From the NCBI RefSeq assembly GCF_038070105.1, contig NZ_JBBPBZ010000002.1, forward strand, positions 1,748,001 to 1,812,000: a DNA stretch of 64,000 nucleotides, given 5' to 3'. Positions 51,529-61,578 of the stretch are shown here, in pieces. The stretch is from Methylocystis sp. IM3. Its GTDB lineage: Bacteria > Pseudomonadota > Alphaproteobacteria > Rhizobiales > Beijerinckiaceae. Position 1 is the stretch's first letter; each line of letters opens with the position of its first letter. The notes beneath the pieces were generated by a model. It did not search any database, was not told the origin of the DNA, and saw nothing but the letters and a program-made list of their open reading frames with translations. Position numbers and translations under genes: made by a program.

Positions 51529-52815
51529 ATGATCAAGCTTGCGACAGACGCCGACGCCGCCTTCGCCTCGTTCTTCGAGGAGATGAAGGGCAAGGGCGCG
51601 GCCGCTCTTCGGGAAGCCGCATGGGAAAGCTTTTCCCGCATGGGCTTGCCCAATCGACGCGTCGAGGCCTGGCACTATACCGACCTCAAGGCGGCGCTCG
51701 CCAACCCCGCGCCCATTGCGGCGGGCGTCGCGGTTGCGCGCGCCTTCGCGCGGGCGCATGACGCCGTCCGTCTCGTCACGCTCGACGGCGTCTTCCGTCC
51801 CGATCTCTCCGATCTCGACGCGCTTCCGGAAGGCGTAAAAGCCCAGGCGCTTGCCGAGGCGCTGGCGCAGGGCGAGCCCGGTCTCATGGCGCTCGTCGCG
51901 AGCGCCGACGTACAGGCGGACGACGCCATGCTCGCGCTCAACGCCGCGCTGATGCAGGACGGCGTCATCCTGCGCATTCCCGCCGGCATGGCGCTGGAGC
52001 GGCCGATCGAACTGTCGAGCCTCGTCTCGGGCGAGGCGCCGCAGTCGAGCTTCTCCCGCTCGCTCGTCATCCTCGGCGAGGGCGCCAAAGCGACGATCGT
52101 CGAGAGCGTCGGCGCGCTTGGCGCCGCGCCCGCGCAAGACAATCAGGCGCTGATCCTGCGCCTCGCGCGGGGCGCCGCCCTCCATCTCGTCAGCCATGTG
52201 ACGGGGCAGGGCGACGCGCTGGTTCGGGTGATGAGCCTCGTCGCCCATCTCGACGCGGGCGCCGAGCTCGATTCCCACGCGCTGCTCGAAGGCGCGGGCC
52301 TGCTACGTCGGCAGATATTCGCGCGGCTCGACGGCGAGAACGCGAAGATCGCCCTCAATGGCGCGACGCTGGCGCGCGGGCGCCAGCATGTCGATACGAC
52401 CCTCGTCGTCGACCACGCGCGCCCGCACGGCGAGAGCCGGGAGCGTTTCCGCAGCATTCTCGACGACCAGGCGACCGGCGTGTTTCAGGGCAAGATCGTC
52501 GTACGGCCACACGCGCAGAAGACGGATGGCGCCATGCAGTCCAAGGCGCTGCTCCTTTCCGACGGCGCCACGATGAACAACAAGCCAGAGCTGGAGATTT
52601 TCGCGGACGACGTGCAATGCGGCCATGGCGCGACCTGCGGCCGGCTCGATCATGACCAGCTCTTCTATCTCATGTCGCGCGGCGTGCCGCGTCGCGAGGC
52701 GGAGTCCCTGCTGATCGAAGGCTTCGCCAATGAAGCTTTCGCCACGCTCGGGAACGAGGCGCTTCGCACGTTCCTCTCGGAGCGCGTCGCCCACTGGCTG
52801 GCCCGGAGATCGTGA
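51529..52815 (+). CDS. sufD: Fe-S assembly protein SufD
   Basis: 428 residues, paralogue of SufB and its partner in the scaffold. The C-terminal beta-helix signature KPELEIFADDVQCGHGATCG and DHDQLFYLMSRGVPRREAES are clear; the N-terminal WESFSRMGLPNRRVEAWHYT is typical of SufD. The ATG follows sufC by five bases, and its TGA overlaps the sufS ATG, so coupling is tight. Confidence 0.95.
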   Translation: MIKLATDADAAFASFFEEMKGKGAAALREAAWESFSRMGLPNRRVEAWHYTDLKAALANPAPIAAGVAVARAFARAHDAVRLVTLDGVFRPDLSDLDALPEGVKAQALAEALAQGEPGLMALVASADVQADDAMLALNAALMQDGVILRIPAGMALERPIELSSLVSGEAPQSSFSRSLVILGEGAKATIVESVGALGAAPAQDNQALILRLARGAALHLVSHVTGQGDALVRVMSLVAHLDAGAELDSHALLEGAGLLRRQIFARLDGENAKIALNGATLARGRQHVDTTLVVDHARPHGESRERFRSILDDQATGVFQGKIVVRPHAQKTDGAMQSKALLLSDGATMNNKPELEIFADDVQCGHGATCGRLDHDQLFYLMSRGVPRREAESLLIEGFANEAFATLGNEALRTFLSERVAHWLARRS

Positions 52816-54056
52816 TGAACGACAGTGCTCCCTTCACGGCCTATGACGTCGAGGCCATCCGGAAAGATTTCCCGATCCTTGCCGAGCGGCCTTACGGCAA
52901 GCCTCTCGCCTATCTCGACAACGCGGCCTCGGCGCAGAAGCCGCGCGCGGTGATCGAGCGGCTGACGCATTTCTACGAACACGAATATGCCAACGTCCAT
53001 CGCGGCCTTCACTATCTCGCCAATGCGGCGACCGAAGGCTACGAGGGCGCGCGCGAGACCGTGCGGCGCTTCCTCAACGCCGAGTCGACGGAAGAGATCA
53101 TATTCACGCGCGGCGCCACGGAGGCGCTCAATCTCGTCGCGTCGTCCTATGGATTGGCGCATATCGGCGAGGGCGATGAAATCATCCTCTCGCTGATGGA
53201 GCATCACTCCAATATCGTCCCCTGGCACTTCCTGCGCGAGCGCAAGGGCGCGGTGCTGAAATGGATCGAGCCTGACGACGACGGAAACATCGACCTCGAC
53301 GCCTTTGCGCGGATGTTCACCCCGCGCACGAAGATCGTCGCGGTGACGCACATGTCCAATGTGCTGGCGACGCCGACGCCCATCGCCGAGATGGCGCGCA
53401 TCGCCCATGCTCATGGCGTGCCGATCAGCGTGGACGGTTCGCAGGGCGCGGTACATCTCAACGTGGACGTGCGGGCGCTCGACGTGGATTTCTACGTCCT
53501 CACCGGGCACAAGCTCTACGGCCCGACAGGGATCGGCGCGCTTTACGGCAAGCGTAAATGGCTCGAGACTCTGCCGCCCTACGCGGGCGGCGGCGAGATG
53601 ATCGAGACCGTGACGCGCGAGACCGTGACCTATAACGCGCCCCCACATCGCTTCGAGGCCGGTACGCCGCCGATCGCGCAAGCCGTCGGGCTGGCGGCGG
53701 CGCTCGACTATGTGGAGACGATCGGCAAGGGCGCCATCCGCGCTCACGAGGCGCAGCTTACCGCTTATGCGCAGAGCCGCCTTCGCGAGATCGAGGGGCT
53801 GCGCATCTTCGGGAACGCTCCCGACAAGGGGCCGATCGTGGCCTTTGAAATGGCGTCGGCCCATGCGCATGACATCGCCACCATCATCGACCGCTCCGGC
53901 GTGGCGGTGCGCGCGGGCACGCATTGCGCTATGCCGTTGCTCACCCATTTCGGCGTCACCTCGACATGTCGCGCCTCCTTCGCGCTCTACAACACGCGTG
54001 AGGAGATCGACCGGCTTGCAGACGCTTTGCTGAAAGCGCAAAAACTTTTCGCGTGA
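52815..54056 (+). CDS. sufS: Cysteine desulfurase SufS (class II)
   Basis: 413 residues; supplies persulfide sulfur to the scaffold, often with SufE or SufU. PLP lysine Lys233 in TGHKLYGPTG, catalytic Cys371 in AGTHCAMPLL. Very similar in pattern to the encapsulin cargo catalytic domain at 16740-17960 (shared YLDNAA, HxNIVPW, SGHK/TGHK and GxHCA motifs), but without the long N-terminus, so the two are paralogues with different location. The start overlaps the sufD stop. Confidence 0.95.
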   Translation: MNDSAPFTAYDVEAIRKDFPILAERPYGKPLAYLDNAASAQKPRAVIERLTHFYEHEYANVHRGLHYLANAATEGYEGARETVRRFLNAESTEEIIFTRGATEALNLVASSYGLAHIGEGDEIILSLMEHHSNIVPWHFLRERKGAVLKWIEPDDDGNIDLDAFARMFTPRTKIVAVTHMSNVLATPTPIAEMARIAHAHGVPISVDGSQGAVHLNVDVRALDVDFYVLTGHKLYGPTGIGALYGKRKWLETLPPYAGGGEMIETVTRETVTYNAPPHRFEAGTPPIAQAVGLAAALDYVETIGKGAIRAHEAQLTAYAQSRLREIEGLRIFGNAPDKGPIVAFEMASAHAHDIATIIDRSGVAVRAGTHCAMPLLTHFGVTSTCRASFALYNTREEIDRLADALLKAQKLFA

Positions 54057-54072
54057 GGAGGTTCTCTTGCTG

Positions 54073-54450
54073 ATGAGCGAAGCTCTCAACACCAGCGGGA
54101 CACAAGGCGCGGCGGAGACCAGCGAGACCGCCGAGGCCATGGAAAACGAGCGCCTGACGAATGACGTCGTCAAGGCGCTCAAGACCGTGTACGACCCCGA
54201 AATCCCCGCCGACATCTATGAGCTCGGGCTCATCTACCGGATCGACATTTCCGACGAGGGAGTCGTCGAAATCGACATGACCCTGACCGCGCCGGGCTGT
54301 CCCGTCGCGGGCGAAATGCCCATATGGGTGAAGAACGCGGTCAGCGCAGTGCCCGGCGTCAGCGATGTGAAGGTCAATATGGTCTTCAGCCCGCCATGGG
54401 ATCAAAGCCGCATGTCGGACGAGGCGCGCGTCGCGCTCGACATGTGGTGA
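54073..54450 (+). CDS. sufT: SUF-associated DUF59/MIP18 protein (SufT)
   Basis: About 125 residues. An N-terminal flexible stretch precedes the MIP18/DUF59 domain: VVKALKTVYDPEIPADIYEL, GLIYRIDISDEG and TLTAPGCPVAGEMPIWVKN with the conserved Cys, then SPPWDQSRMSDEAR. These proteins help deliver clusters to target enzymes. ATG 54073 was preferred over TTG 54067 because GAGGAGG is at better spacing. Seventeen bases after sufS. Confidence 0.9.
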   Translation: MSEALNTSGTQGAAETSETAEAMENERLTNDVVKALKTVYDPEIPADIYELGLIYRIDISDEGVVEIDMTLTAPGCPVAGEMPIWVKNAVSAVPGVSDVKVNMVFSPPWDQSRMSDEARVALDMW

Positions 54451-54462
54451 GAGGAGGGCGCC

Positions 54463-54888
54463 ATGCAGCGCGTTCCGCAGGCAAGGCCGAAGGTGCTGGA
54501 AACTTCGCTTTATGTGGAGGATTTGGCTAGGGCGGGCCGCTTCTACGGCGATGCGCTCGGCCTCGCGCCCATGGCGCAGGACAGCCGCATGTGGGCCCTG
54601 GATTGCGGGCCGGCGAGCGTGTTGCTCCTCTTCAGGCGCGGCGGCGCGCTGGAGGCCGTCGAGCTCCCCGGCGGACGCATTCCGCCGCATGATGGATCGG
54701 GTCCGGCGCATCTCGCCTTCTCGGTCGCGGCCGAGGATCTGCCGGCCTGGGAGGCGCGGCTCGCGGAATGCGGCGTCGACATAGAGGCGCGCATGACATG
54801 GCGGCGCGGAGGCGAGAGCCTCTATTTCCGCGACCCCGACGGCCATCTCGTCGAATTGGCGACGCCGGGGCTCTGGGCGAATTATTGA
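54463..54888 (+). CDS. VOC/glyoxalase family protein
   Basis: 141 residues, one VOC domain: LETSLYVEDLARAGRFYGDA at the start and FRDPDGHLVELATPGLW at the end, the latter with the metal-ligand Glu. It lies 13 bases after sufT and 20 before the sufA-like gene, inside the SUF operon, where VOC genes recur in Rhizobiales. Role in Fe-S assembly unknown; a dioxygenase or detoxification role is possible. Confidence 0.85.
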   Translation: MQRVPQARPKVLETSLYVEDLARAGRFYGDALGLAPMAQDSRMWALDCGPASVLLLFRRGGALEAVELPGGRIPPHDGSGPAHLAFSVAAEDLPAWEARLAECGVDIEARMTWRRGGESLYFRDPDGHLVELATPGLWANY

Positions 54889-54907
54889 GGCAAGGAAAGA
54901 AGCTCAA

Positions 54908-55279
54908 ATGGCGCTACCCAAGCTGGATGTCATGACCATCAGCCCCGCCGCGGCCGAGCGCGTGCGGGGTCTTTTGGCGAAAGCCGCCGCCGGCAGAGGC
55001 CTGCGGGTCTCCGTGGAGAAGGGCGGCTGCGCCGGCATGTCCTACAAGATGGAGATCGGCGAGCCGCAAAGGGGCGACGAGGTCATCGACTTCGACGGCG
55101 GCCGGGTGATCGTCGACGCCAAGGCGGTTCTGTATCTGCTGGGCTCGCGCATGGACGTGAAGACGACGGCCTTTTCCTCGACCTTCGTTTTCGAAAATCC
55201 GAACCAGACATCGGCCTGCGGCTGCGGGGAAAGCGTCGAACTGAAAGCGGCCGATCCTGCGGCGATGGGCGTCGCGTAG
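54908..55279 (+). CDS. sufA: A-type Fe-S carrier, SufA-like
   Basis: 123 residues; HesB/IscA-fold carrier that receives clusters from SufBCD. Three ligand cysteines: Cys41 (KGGCAGMSY), Cys104 and Cys106 (SACGCGES). Position at the end of the suf operon supports SufA over ErpA, whose likely gene lies at 27045. A hairpin with U-tract follows the stop. Confidence 0.88.
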   Translation: MALPKLDVMTISPAAAERVRGLLAKAAAGRGLRVSVEKGGCAGMSYKMEIGEPQRGDEVIDFDGGRVIVDAKAVLYLLGSRMDVKTTAFSSTFVFENPNQTSACGCGESVELKAADPAAMGVA

Positions 55280-55287
55280 CCCGTAAG

Positions 55288-55317
55288 CGCGGCGTTAACT
55301 CTGACGCCGCGTTGTTT
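55288..55317 (+). terminator. Terminator of the SUF operon
   Basis: CGCGGCGT and ACGCCGCG form an 8-bp stem with an 8-base loop, followed by TTGTTT, nine bases after the sufA-like stop. Confidence 0.75.
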
Positions 55318-55396
55318 ACCCTCAGGGCATCTGAATAGCATTTTCTTCAATATCGAACGGCAAAGCTTCCGGCAGGGTTCATGTGCGGAGCCGCCG

Positions 55397-57364
55397 ATGC
55401 CGTTTCCCAAGTCGCCTTCCTTCGCGTCGAGCATTGCGCTCTTCGCCGCTCTCGCCGCCTCTGCCGCGCCAGGTCACGCCCGCGAGGCTCGGGCGAGAAG
55501 CGAGACGATCCTGGAGGACTCGGCGCCAGCCGACGCCGGCGGGTCAGACAACGTCATCTATGTGATGCCGCCGATGAAGCCCCTGACCGGAGCCGCCGCG
55601 CCATCCAAAAAGCCGGGCCTGGCGAACAAGGGCGCCCAGCCCTCGGAATCTCCAGCACCGAAGCCAGCGGAGCAGAAGCCGGCTTCGTCTGAAGCCGCTA
55701 CGGGGGCGGCGCCGTCGAAGGGTGGCGGCGCGACCACAGTCGAGGGGGAAGCGCAGGCCAATTCGTCCGCGCCTGCCGACCTGCCCACCATCGCGATCGA
55801 CGCCCCCGTGGCGACCGAGCAATGGCGTGCGCCCGCGCGCGCCTTCGACAGGGATCCAATCGGACTCCAGTCTGGCCCGGCGCCCTCGCTCCTTCCTCTG
55901 CTCGACCCCGCTGCGCCGGCGCAGGAGACGGCGGCGGCCGAGTCAGCCGCCACGCCGGAGACGCGTATTTCCGCGCTTCTTGCCGAAGGTCTTGTCGGCC
56001 CGGTCGAGGTGCGGCTCGCCGATCGCGCGTCGATGTGGCTGCCGGCCGGGCGGGTTTTCATCCCGCTCGAAGCCGCCCGGGCGCTCGCGGGCGAAGTTGG
56101 CCTCCAATGGCGCGAGGGGACGCAGGGCTTTGTCGCGCCAGCCGGGGCCGCGCCAGACTGGCTGATCCCCGTCGAGCTTCTCGATGACGGCCATATCGAC
56201 GCCGAAGACGCCAGGTCCCTGGACCCCGATAAGCTGCTTTCCCGCTTCAGGGGCAGTCTGCCCATCGTGAACGCGCGCCGGGCGGGCGCAGGACAGCCTC
56301 CGGTGGCGCTCGAGGGCTGGTTTGCCCCGCCCGCCCTCGACGCCGCCGGAAGACGCCTCTCAGCCTGCGTCATGGTCGCGACCGTGGATACGAGCGCGCC
56401 AGATCGCTTCTTGAATTGCGAGGCCTGGATCGTCGGACGCGAGGGCGCCATCAGGATCGGATTGGTCGGGGCCGTGGAGAAGGCGGATCAGCTCAAAAAC
56501 GAGATCGGGGCGCTGGCTGGCAAGATCGTGTTCGATCACGGCAAGACCTATGAGGATTTCGACCCGGCGGCCGACAAGGTCGCGCCATATCGCGCGGCCG
56601 ATCTGGTCGTGCGTGACGTCAGCGCGAAGCCAATCGCCGCACGAGCGTCGTCGGCGCGCGAGGCCGCCGGGGAGTCGCTCATCGACCGTCTGTCGGGGCT
56701 GGCCTATCCGGCGTTTTTTGGCCTGGCGGCCGTCTTCGCCTATCTCAGGCTAAAGCCGCGCGGCGCCAACGACGGGCCGTCCGGACCCGGTCCAAAGCGC
56801 GAGTCCAACGAAACTGTGAGGCCTTCGTTTTTCGCGCGCCTGGCGCCCACTCTCCAGGCGCGTCTGGGGCGCGGGGCGCGAACGCAGCCCGCCGCCCGCC
56901 CGTCCGGATCGACTCAGGATCAGCCGGCGCTCGCGACTCTCGCCGCGAAATTCTCACGGCTACGGCCGTTCGCGCCGGCCGGGAACGCGCAGAAGGATGC
57001 TCTTGCGCCTCCCGCCAATGACGCGGAGGAACCTGTGTCGGCGCTTCGGAAATTCGCCGCCCGGATGCGTGGCGCTCAAGAACCGCCGCCTCCCGCCGTC
57101 GACCCTGCGCGGGTCTTGCGTCGGCGCCGCACGGGCGGAGCCGCCCCGGCATTCGCCGAAGACCTCGACGCCAGCCCTCAGTTCTTCACTGAAGCCGACG
57201 CCTTGCAGACCGGCGCTCCCGAATCGGAAATGCGTTTGTCTCTCTCCGGCAGGGAGGATGTCGCGCCCGCGCTCGACCGCGACGATTTTGCGCTGATCGA
57301 GCCCGGAGACGCGGCCGCCTCCGCCGCGATCAATGCGGCGCGCGCGCGGCGGACGGATGGCTGA
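55397..57364 (+). CDS. DUF2167 domain-containing membrane protein
   Basis: 655 residues: signal peptide (MPFPKSPSFASSIALFAALAA), a long Pro/Ala/Glu-rich disordered region to about 190, a DUF2167 domain at about 190-420 (VEVRLADRASMWLPAGRVFI; PIVNARRAGAGQPPVALEGW; KTYEDFDPAADKVAPYRAAD), a transmembrane helix (YPAFFGLAAVFAYLRLK, about 437-453) and a cytoplasmic tail of about 200 residues rich in Arg and Pro. DUF2167 proteins are periplasmic/membrane proteins of unknown function, linked in some species to stress. The tail is unusually long. It stands between the SUF operon and gyrA. Confidence 0.8.
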   Translation: MPFPKSPSFASSIALFAALAASAAPGHAREARARSETILEDSAPADAGGSDNVIYVMPPMKPLTGAAAPSKKPGLANKGAQPSESPAPKPAEQKPASSEAATGAAPSKGGGATTVEGEAQANSSAPADLPTIAIDAPVATEQWRAPARAFDRDPIGLQSGPAPSLLPLLDPAAPAQETAAAESAATPETRISALLAEGLVGPVEVRLADRASMWLPAGRVFIPLEAARALAGEVGLQWREGTQGFVAPAGAAPDWLIPVELLDDGHIDAEDARSLDPDKLLSRFRGSLPIVNARRAGAGQPPVALEGWFAPPALDAAGRRLSACVMVATVDTSAPDRFLNCEAWIVGREGAIRIGLVGAVEKADQLKNEIGALAGKIVFDHGKTYEDFDPAADKVAPYRAADLVVRDVSAKPIAARASSAREAAGESLIDRLSGLAYPAFFGLAAVFAYLRLKPRGANDGPSGPGPKRESNETVRPSFFARLAPTLQARLGRGARTQPAARPSGSTQDQPALATLAAKFSRLRPFAPAGNAQKDALAPPANDAEEPVSALRKFAARMRGAQEPPPPAVDPARVLRRRRTGGAAPAFAEDLDASPQFFTEADALQTGAPESEMRLSLSGREDVAPALDRDDFALIEPGDAAASAAINAARARRTDG

Positions 57365-57428
57365 TCTCGGATCAGTCCCGACGCGGCGCCCCGGCCGCGC
57401 TCAAAAAGCCGGCCGATTTTCAACGTGG

Positions 57429-57465
57429 CGCCTGCCAGTCAAGGCCCCGCTGGCAGGCGGTTTTT
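57429..57465 (+). terminator. Terminator before gyrA
   Basis: CGCCTGCCAG and CTGGCAGGCG form a perfect 10-bp stem with an 11-base loop, followed by GTTTTT. It ends the DUF2167 transcript 110 bases before gyrA. Confidence 0.85.
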
Positions 57466-57573
57466 GATAACTCATTGCTTTGATTTGTTGTTCTTTCTTC
57501 GTCCAAACTGGCGCCGCCCGGAAGAATCGCCTATAGGATCAAAAGGCTGAAATTCACCCGGATTGGCGCGCCC

Positions 57574-60309
57574 TTGGCCGACGACGACACGAAAAAAGAC
57601 GGTTCCGACAAACCCGGCTCAGACATCAGGCCCGTTTCGATCGCCGATGAGATGAAGCGCAGCTATCTCGATTACGCGATGAGCGTGATCGTGAGCCGCG
57701 CGCTGCCGGACGTGCGCGACGGCCTGAAGCCCGTGCATCGGCGCATCCTGTTTTCGATGCATGAAAACGGCATCACGCCGGACAAGCCCTATGTGAAGTC
57801 CGCGCGCGTCGTCGGCGACGTCATGGGTAAATATCACCCCCACGGCGACGCGGCGATCTATGACGCGCTGGTGCGCATGGCGCAGCCTTTCTCGATGCGG
57901 CTCATGCTCATCGACGGACAGGGCAACTTCGGCTCAGTGGACAACGACCCGCCGGCGGCGATGCGTTACACCGAGTCGCGGCTCGCCAAGCCTGCGCTTG
58001 CGCTGCTCGAGGACATCGACGAAGGCACGGTCGACTTCCAGCCGAACTATGACGGCAAGGAACATGAGCCGACCGTCCTGCCGGCGCGCTTTCCCAATCT
58101 CCTCGTCAATGGCGCGGGCGGCATCGCCGTCGGCATGGCGACGAACATTCCGCCGCACAATCTCGGCGAAGTGATCGACGCCGCGATCGCACTGATCGAC
58201 AGACCGGAGATGACGGTCGCGGAGCTGATGGAGATCGTGCCGGGGCCGGACTTTCCGACCGCGGCGACGATTCTCGGCCGCGGCGGCATCCGAAACGCCT
58301 ATGCGACAGGTCGCGGTTCCATCATCATGCGCGCCAAGGCGGAGATCGAGACGCTGCGCAAGGAGCGCGAGGCGATCATCTTCACCGAGATTCCCTATCA
58401 GGTGAACAAGGCGGCGCTGATCGAGCGCATCGCGGAGCTCGTCAAGGAAAAGAAGATCGAGGGCATCTCCGATCTGCGCGACGAGTCCGACCGCGACGGC
58501 ATGCGCATCGTCGTGGAGCTGAAGCGCGAGGCGGTGGCCGACGTCGTGCTCAATCAGCTCTGGCGCCACACTGCCCTGCAATCGAGCTTCGCGGTCAACA
58601 TGATTGCGCTCAACGGCGGTCGCCCCGAGCTGCTGACGCTCTCTGACGTTCTGCGCGCCTTCATCGACTTCCGTGAAACGGTCGTCACACGGCGCACCAA
58701 GTTCCGGCTCGCCAAGGCGCGCGACAATGCGCATCTCCAGGTCGGCCTCGCCATTGCGGTGGCCAATATTGACGAGGTGATCCGCCTCATCCGCAATTCG
58801 CCCGACGCGGCGGCGGCGCGCGAGGCCCTGATGGCGCGCGACTGGCCGGCGAAGGACATGGCGCCTCTGGTTGAGCTGATCGCCGACCCGCGCCACAAAT
58901 TGAGCCACGACGGGACGATCCGCCTCTCGGAAGCGCAGGCGCGCGCGATTCTCGATCTGCGCCTCCAGCGCCTCACCGCGCTCGGCCGCGAGGAGATCGC
59001 CGAGGCGCTGAACAAGCTTGCCGCGGAAATCGCGGAATATCTCGAAATCCTCGGCTCGCGCGAAAAGCTCTTCGGCATCGTCAAGGACGAGATGCTGGCG
59101 GTGAAGGAGGCCTACGCCACGCCGCGTCGCACGCAGATCATCGAAGCGGATGGCGAGGTCGAGGACGAAGACCTCATCGCTCGCGAGGACATGGTCGTGA
59201 CCGTCTCGCACGCCGGCTACATCAAGCGCGTGCCGCTTTCGACCTATCGGGCGCAGCGGCGCGGCGGCAAGGGCCGCTCGGGGATGCAGACGAAGGAGGA
59301 GGATTTCGTTCACCGCCTCTTCGTCGCCAATACGCATACGCCGGTGCTGTTCTTTTCTTCGCTCGGCAAGGCTTATAAGGAAAAGGTCTGGCGCCTGCCG
59401 CTGGCGGCGCCGCAGGCGCGCGGCAAGGCGCTCGTCAACATGCTGCCGCTGGAGCAGAACGAGCGCATCACGACGATCATGCCGCTGCCCGAGGATGAAT
59501 CGAGCTGGTCAAAGCTCGACGTGATCTTCGCGACGACGGGCGGCACGGTGCGGCGCAACAAGCTCTCCGATTTCTGCGAGGTGCGCCGCAACGGCCTCAT
59601 CGCCATGAAGCTCGACGCGGGCGAGGCGATCGTCGATGTCGCGACGGCGACGGAGCGCGACGACATTCTGCTGACGACGCGCGACGGCCAGTGTATCCGC
59701 TTCGCGGTCCCGGAAGTGCGCGTCTTTCAGGGGCGCACCTCGATGGGCGTGCGCGGCGTATCGCTCGGCGCCGGCGACAAGGTGATCTCGCTTTCGATCC
59801 TGAAGCACTTCGAGGCGGCCTCGGAGGAGCGGTCGGCCTATCTGAAGAAGGCGAGCGCCCTGCGCCGCCGCATGGGCGAAGACGTGGCGCCCGAGACGGG
59901 CGCGGAGGTCGAGGAGGGCGGCGCGTCGGTCGAGCTTTCCGACGAGCGTTTCGCCGCCATGCAGGCGGCCGAGCAGATCATTCTGACCGTCTCCGAGAAC
60001 GGCTACGGCAAGCGCACGTCTTCCTATGAGTACCGCATCACCGGACGCGGCGGCAAAGGCATCGTCGCCATGGCGGTGAACGCCCGCAACGGCAAGCTGG
60101 CGGCGTCGTTCCCGGTGGAGCAGGGCGACGAAATCATGCTCGTCACGGATGGCGGCCAGCTCATTCGCTGCCCGGTCGAGGGAATTCGGATCGCCGGCCG
60201 CGGGACTCAAGGAGTCATCGTCTTCAACACGGCCGAGGACGAGCGCGTCGTCTCGGTGGAGCATATCGGCGACGTGGGCGAGGGCGGCGAGGAGGACAGC
60301 GCGGCCTGA
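57574..60309 (+). CDS. gyrA: DNA gyrase subunit A
   Basis: 911 residues from TTG 57574. Makes the double-strand break during supercoiling. [20 protein letters not shown] opens the breakage-rejoining domain, the catalytic tyrosine is in MRYTESRL, and the C-terminal wrapping blades include a GyrA-box region ([12 protein letters not shown]). The residue at the position of E. coli Ser83 is Ala93 ([11 protein letters not shown]), with Asp97 matching Asp87. Several insertions, such as the [10 protein letters not shown] loop, match alphaproteobacterial GyrA. Complete and apparently functional. Confidence 0.96.
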   Translation: MADDDTKKDGSDKPGSDIRPVSIADEMKRSYLDYAMSVIVSRALPDVRDGLKPVHRRILFSMHENGITPDKPYVKSARVVGDVMGKYHPHGDAAIYDALVRMAQPFSMRLMLIDGQGNFGSVDNDPPAAMRYTESRLAKPALALLEDIDEGTVDFQPNYDGKEHEPTVLPARFPNLLVNGAGGIAVGMATNIPPHNLGEVIDAAIALIDRPEMTVAELMEIVPGPDFPTAATILGRGGIRNAYATGRGSIIMRAKAEIETLRKEREAIIFTEIPYQVNKAALIERIAELVKEKKIEGISDLRDESDRDGMRIVVELKREAVADVVLNQLWRHTALQSSFAVNMIALNGGRPELLTLSDVLRAFIDFRETVVTRRTKFRLAKARDNAHLQVGLAIAVANIDEVIRLIRNSPDAAAAREALMARDWPAKDMAPLVELIADPRHKLSHDGTIRLSEAQARAILDLRLQRLTALGREEIAEALNKLAAEIAEYLEILGSREKLFGIVKDEMLAVKEAYATPRRTQIIEADGEVEDEDLIAREDMVVTVSHAGYIKRVPLSTYRAQRRGGKGRSGMQTKEEDFVHRLFVANTHTPVLFFSSLGKAYKEKVWRLPLAAPQARGKALVNMLPLEQNERITTIMPLPEDESSWSKLDVIFATTGGTVRRNKLSDFCEVRRNGLIAMKLDAGEAIVDVATATERDDILLTTRDGQCIRFAVPEVRVFQGRTSMGVRGVSLGAGDKVISLSILKHFEAASEERSAYLKKASALRRRMGEDVAPETGAEVEEGGASVELSDERFAAMQAAEQIILTVSENGYGKRTSSYEYRITGRGGKGIVAMAVNARNGKLAASFPVEQGDEIMLVTDGGQLIRCPVEGIRIAGRGTQGVIVFNTAEDERVVSVEHIGDVGEGGEEDSAA

Positions 60310-60345
60310 GATTCTCGCGCTTAAGCCCCGGCGTCGCGCGATCCG

Positions 60346-61578
60346 TTAGTCCTTCTCCCGTATGGCGTCCTCCACCAACTGTCGCAAGACAGCCGGATCG
60401 CGGGGGAAGCCGGTTCTAATCCATCTCGACTGAAGCGACTTCAGCGCCGCGCCGAGTTGGCGGCCGGGGGAGACGCCGCGCGCGAGCAGGTCGGCGCCCT
60501 TGATCGGGAAGACGGGGGCGGGGGTCTCATCGAGATAGCGGGCCGCCGCCAGCCATTCGTCATCATCTGGCGCGGCGGCGCTTTCAGCGAAGGCGAGGGC
60601 CAGCGCGTCGGCGGCGGCGCGCGATCCGCAAAGGAACAGCATTTCGCGCAGATGCGAGACCGGCGGCGGTCCGTCGCGCCCATGCAGGGGCGTGAGCGCG
60701 CGGGCGGCGGCGAGAAGCCGCGCATGTTCGTCATTCGACAGGCGCAGCCGATCGCGCAGGCGGTCGGCGTCCTCGGCGACGAGGACGGAGAAGGCGGCGA
60801 GGCGCAGCACAGCGTCGCCCTTCTTGCCCTGAGCGGCCTCGAAGGCCGCGAGGCGCTCGAGCCGCGCGGGATAACCCATGCCGAGCAGCACTTCGATGAT
60901 CCCGGCCTGCGACATGACCCGCATGATTTCGCCCGCGCGCCGCGCCGGCAGGAGCTTTATAAGCTCGGCGCGGATGCGCTCGCGGGAGAGGCGCGAGAGA
61001 TTTTCCCGCGCGACGATGGCCTCATGCAGCCCCTCGCGGTCGAAACCGGCTTCGCCATGCGAGGCGTTGAAGCGAAAGAAGCGCAGGACGCGAAGATAAT
61101 CCTCGCGGATGCGCGTCGCGGCGTCGCCGATGAAGCGGATGCGCCGGTCGGCGATGTCCTTCAGCCCGCCCGTGTAATCGTGCAGGCGGCCGTCCGGCGA
61201 GAGCGAGAGGGCGTTCACGGTGAAGTCACGGCGCCGCGCGTCCTGCTCAAAATCGCCGCCGAAGCGCACGACCGCGTAGCGGCCGTCGGTCTCGACATCC
61301 TCGCGCAGCGTCGTCACCTCGAAGGGCGCGCCGGCGACGACGATCGTCACCGTGCCATGTTCGATCCCTGTCGGGACGCCCTTGAGCCCCGCCGTCCGCG
61401 CGGCGGCGAGCACCTCCTGCGGCAAGGCGGTGGTCGCGAGGTCGATCTCATGCGGCGGCAGGCCAAAGAGCGCGTCGCGCACGGCCCCGCCGACGATGCG
61501 GGTCTCGGCCCCGGTGCGCGCCAGCGCCGCGAAGAGCGTCGCGAGGCGCGGGTCGTCGAGAAGGCGCTCGGCGTTCAT
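60346..61578 (-). CDS. CCA-adding enzyme / poly(A) polymerase-type nucleotidyltransferase
   Basis: 410 residues of the class II nucleotidyltransferase family. RIVGGAVRDALFGLPPHEID carries the G-G-D-x-D-type active site (metal Asp residues), followed by ATTALPQEVL, RRRDFTVNALSLSPDGRLHD and FIGDAATRIREDYLRVLRFF. It repairs or completes 3'-CCA ends of tRNA. The start overlaps the stop of the DUF6111 gene (ATGA), coupling the two, a frequent alphaproteobacterial pair. Confidence 0.9.
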   Translation of the reverse strand: MNAERLLDDPRLATLFAALARTGAETRIVGGAVRDALFGLPPHEIDLATTALPQEVLAAARTAGLKGVPTGIEHGTVTIVVAGAPFEVTTLREDVETDGRYAVVRFGGDFEQDARRRDFTVNALSLSPDGRLHDYTGGLKDIADRRIRFIGDAATRIREDYLRVLRFFRFNASHGEAGFDREGLHEAIVARENLSRLSRERIRAELIKLLPARRAGEIMRVMSQAGIIEVLLGMGYPARLERLAAFEAAQGKKGDAVLRLAAFSVLVAEDADRLRDRLRLSNDEHARLLAAARALTPLHGRDGPPPVSHLREMLFLCGSRAAADALALAFAESAAAPDDDEWLAAARYLDETPAPVFPIKGADLLARGVSPGRQLGAALKSLQSRWIRTGFPRDPAVLRQLVEDAIREKD

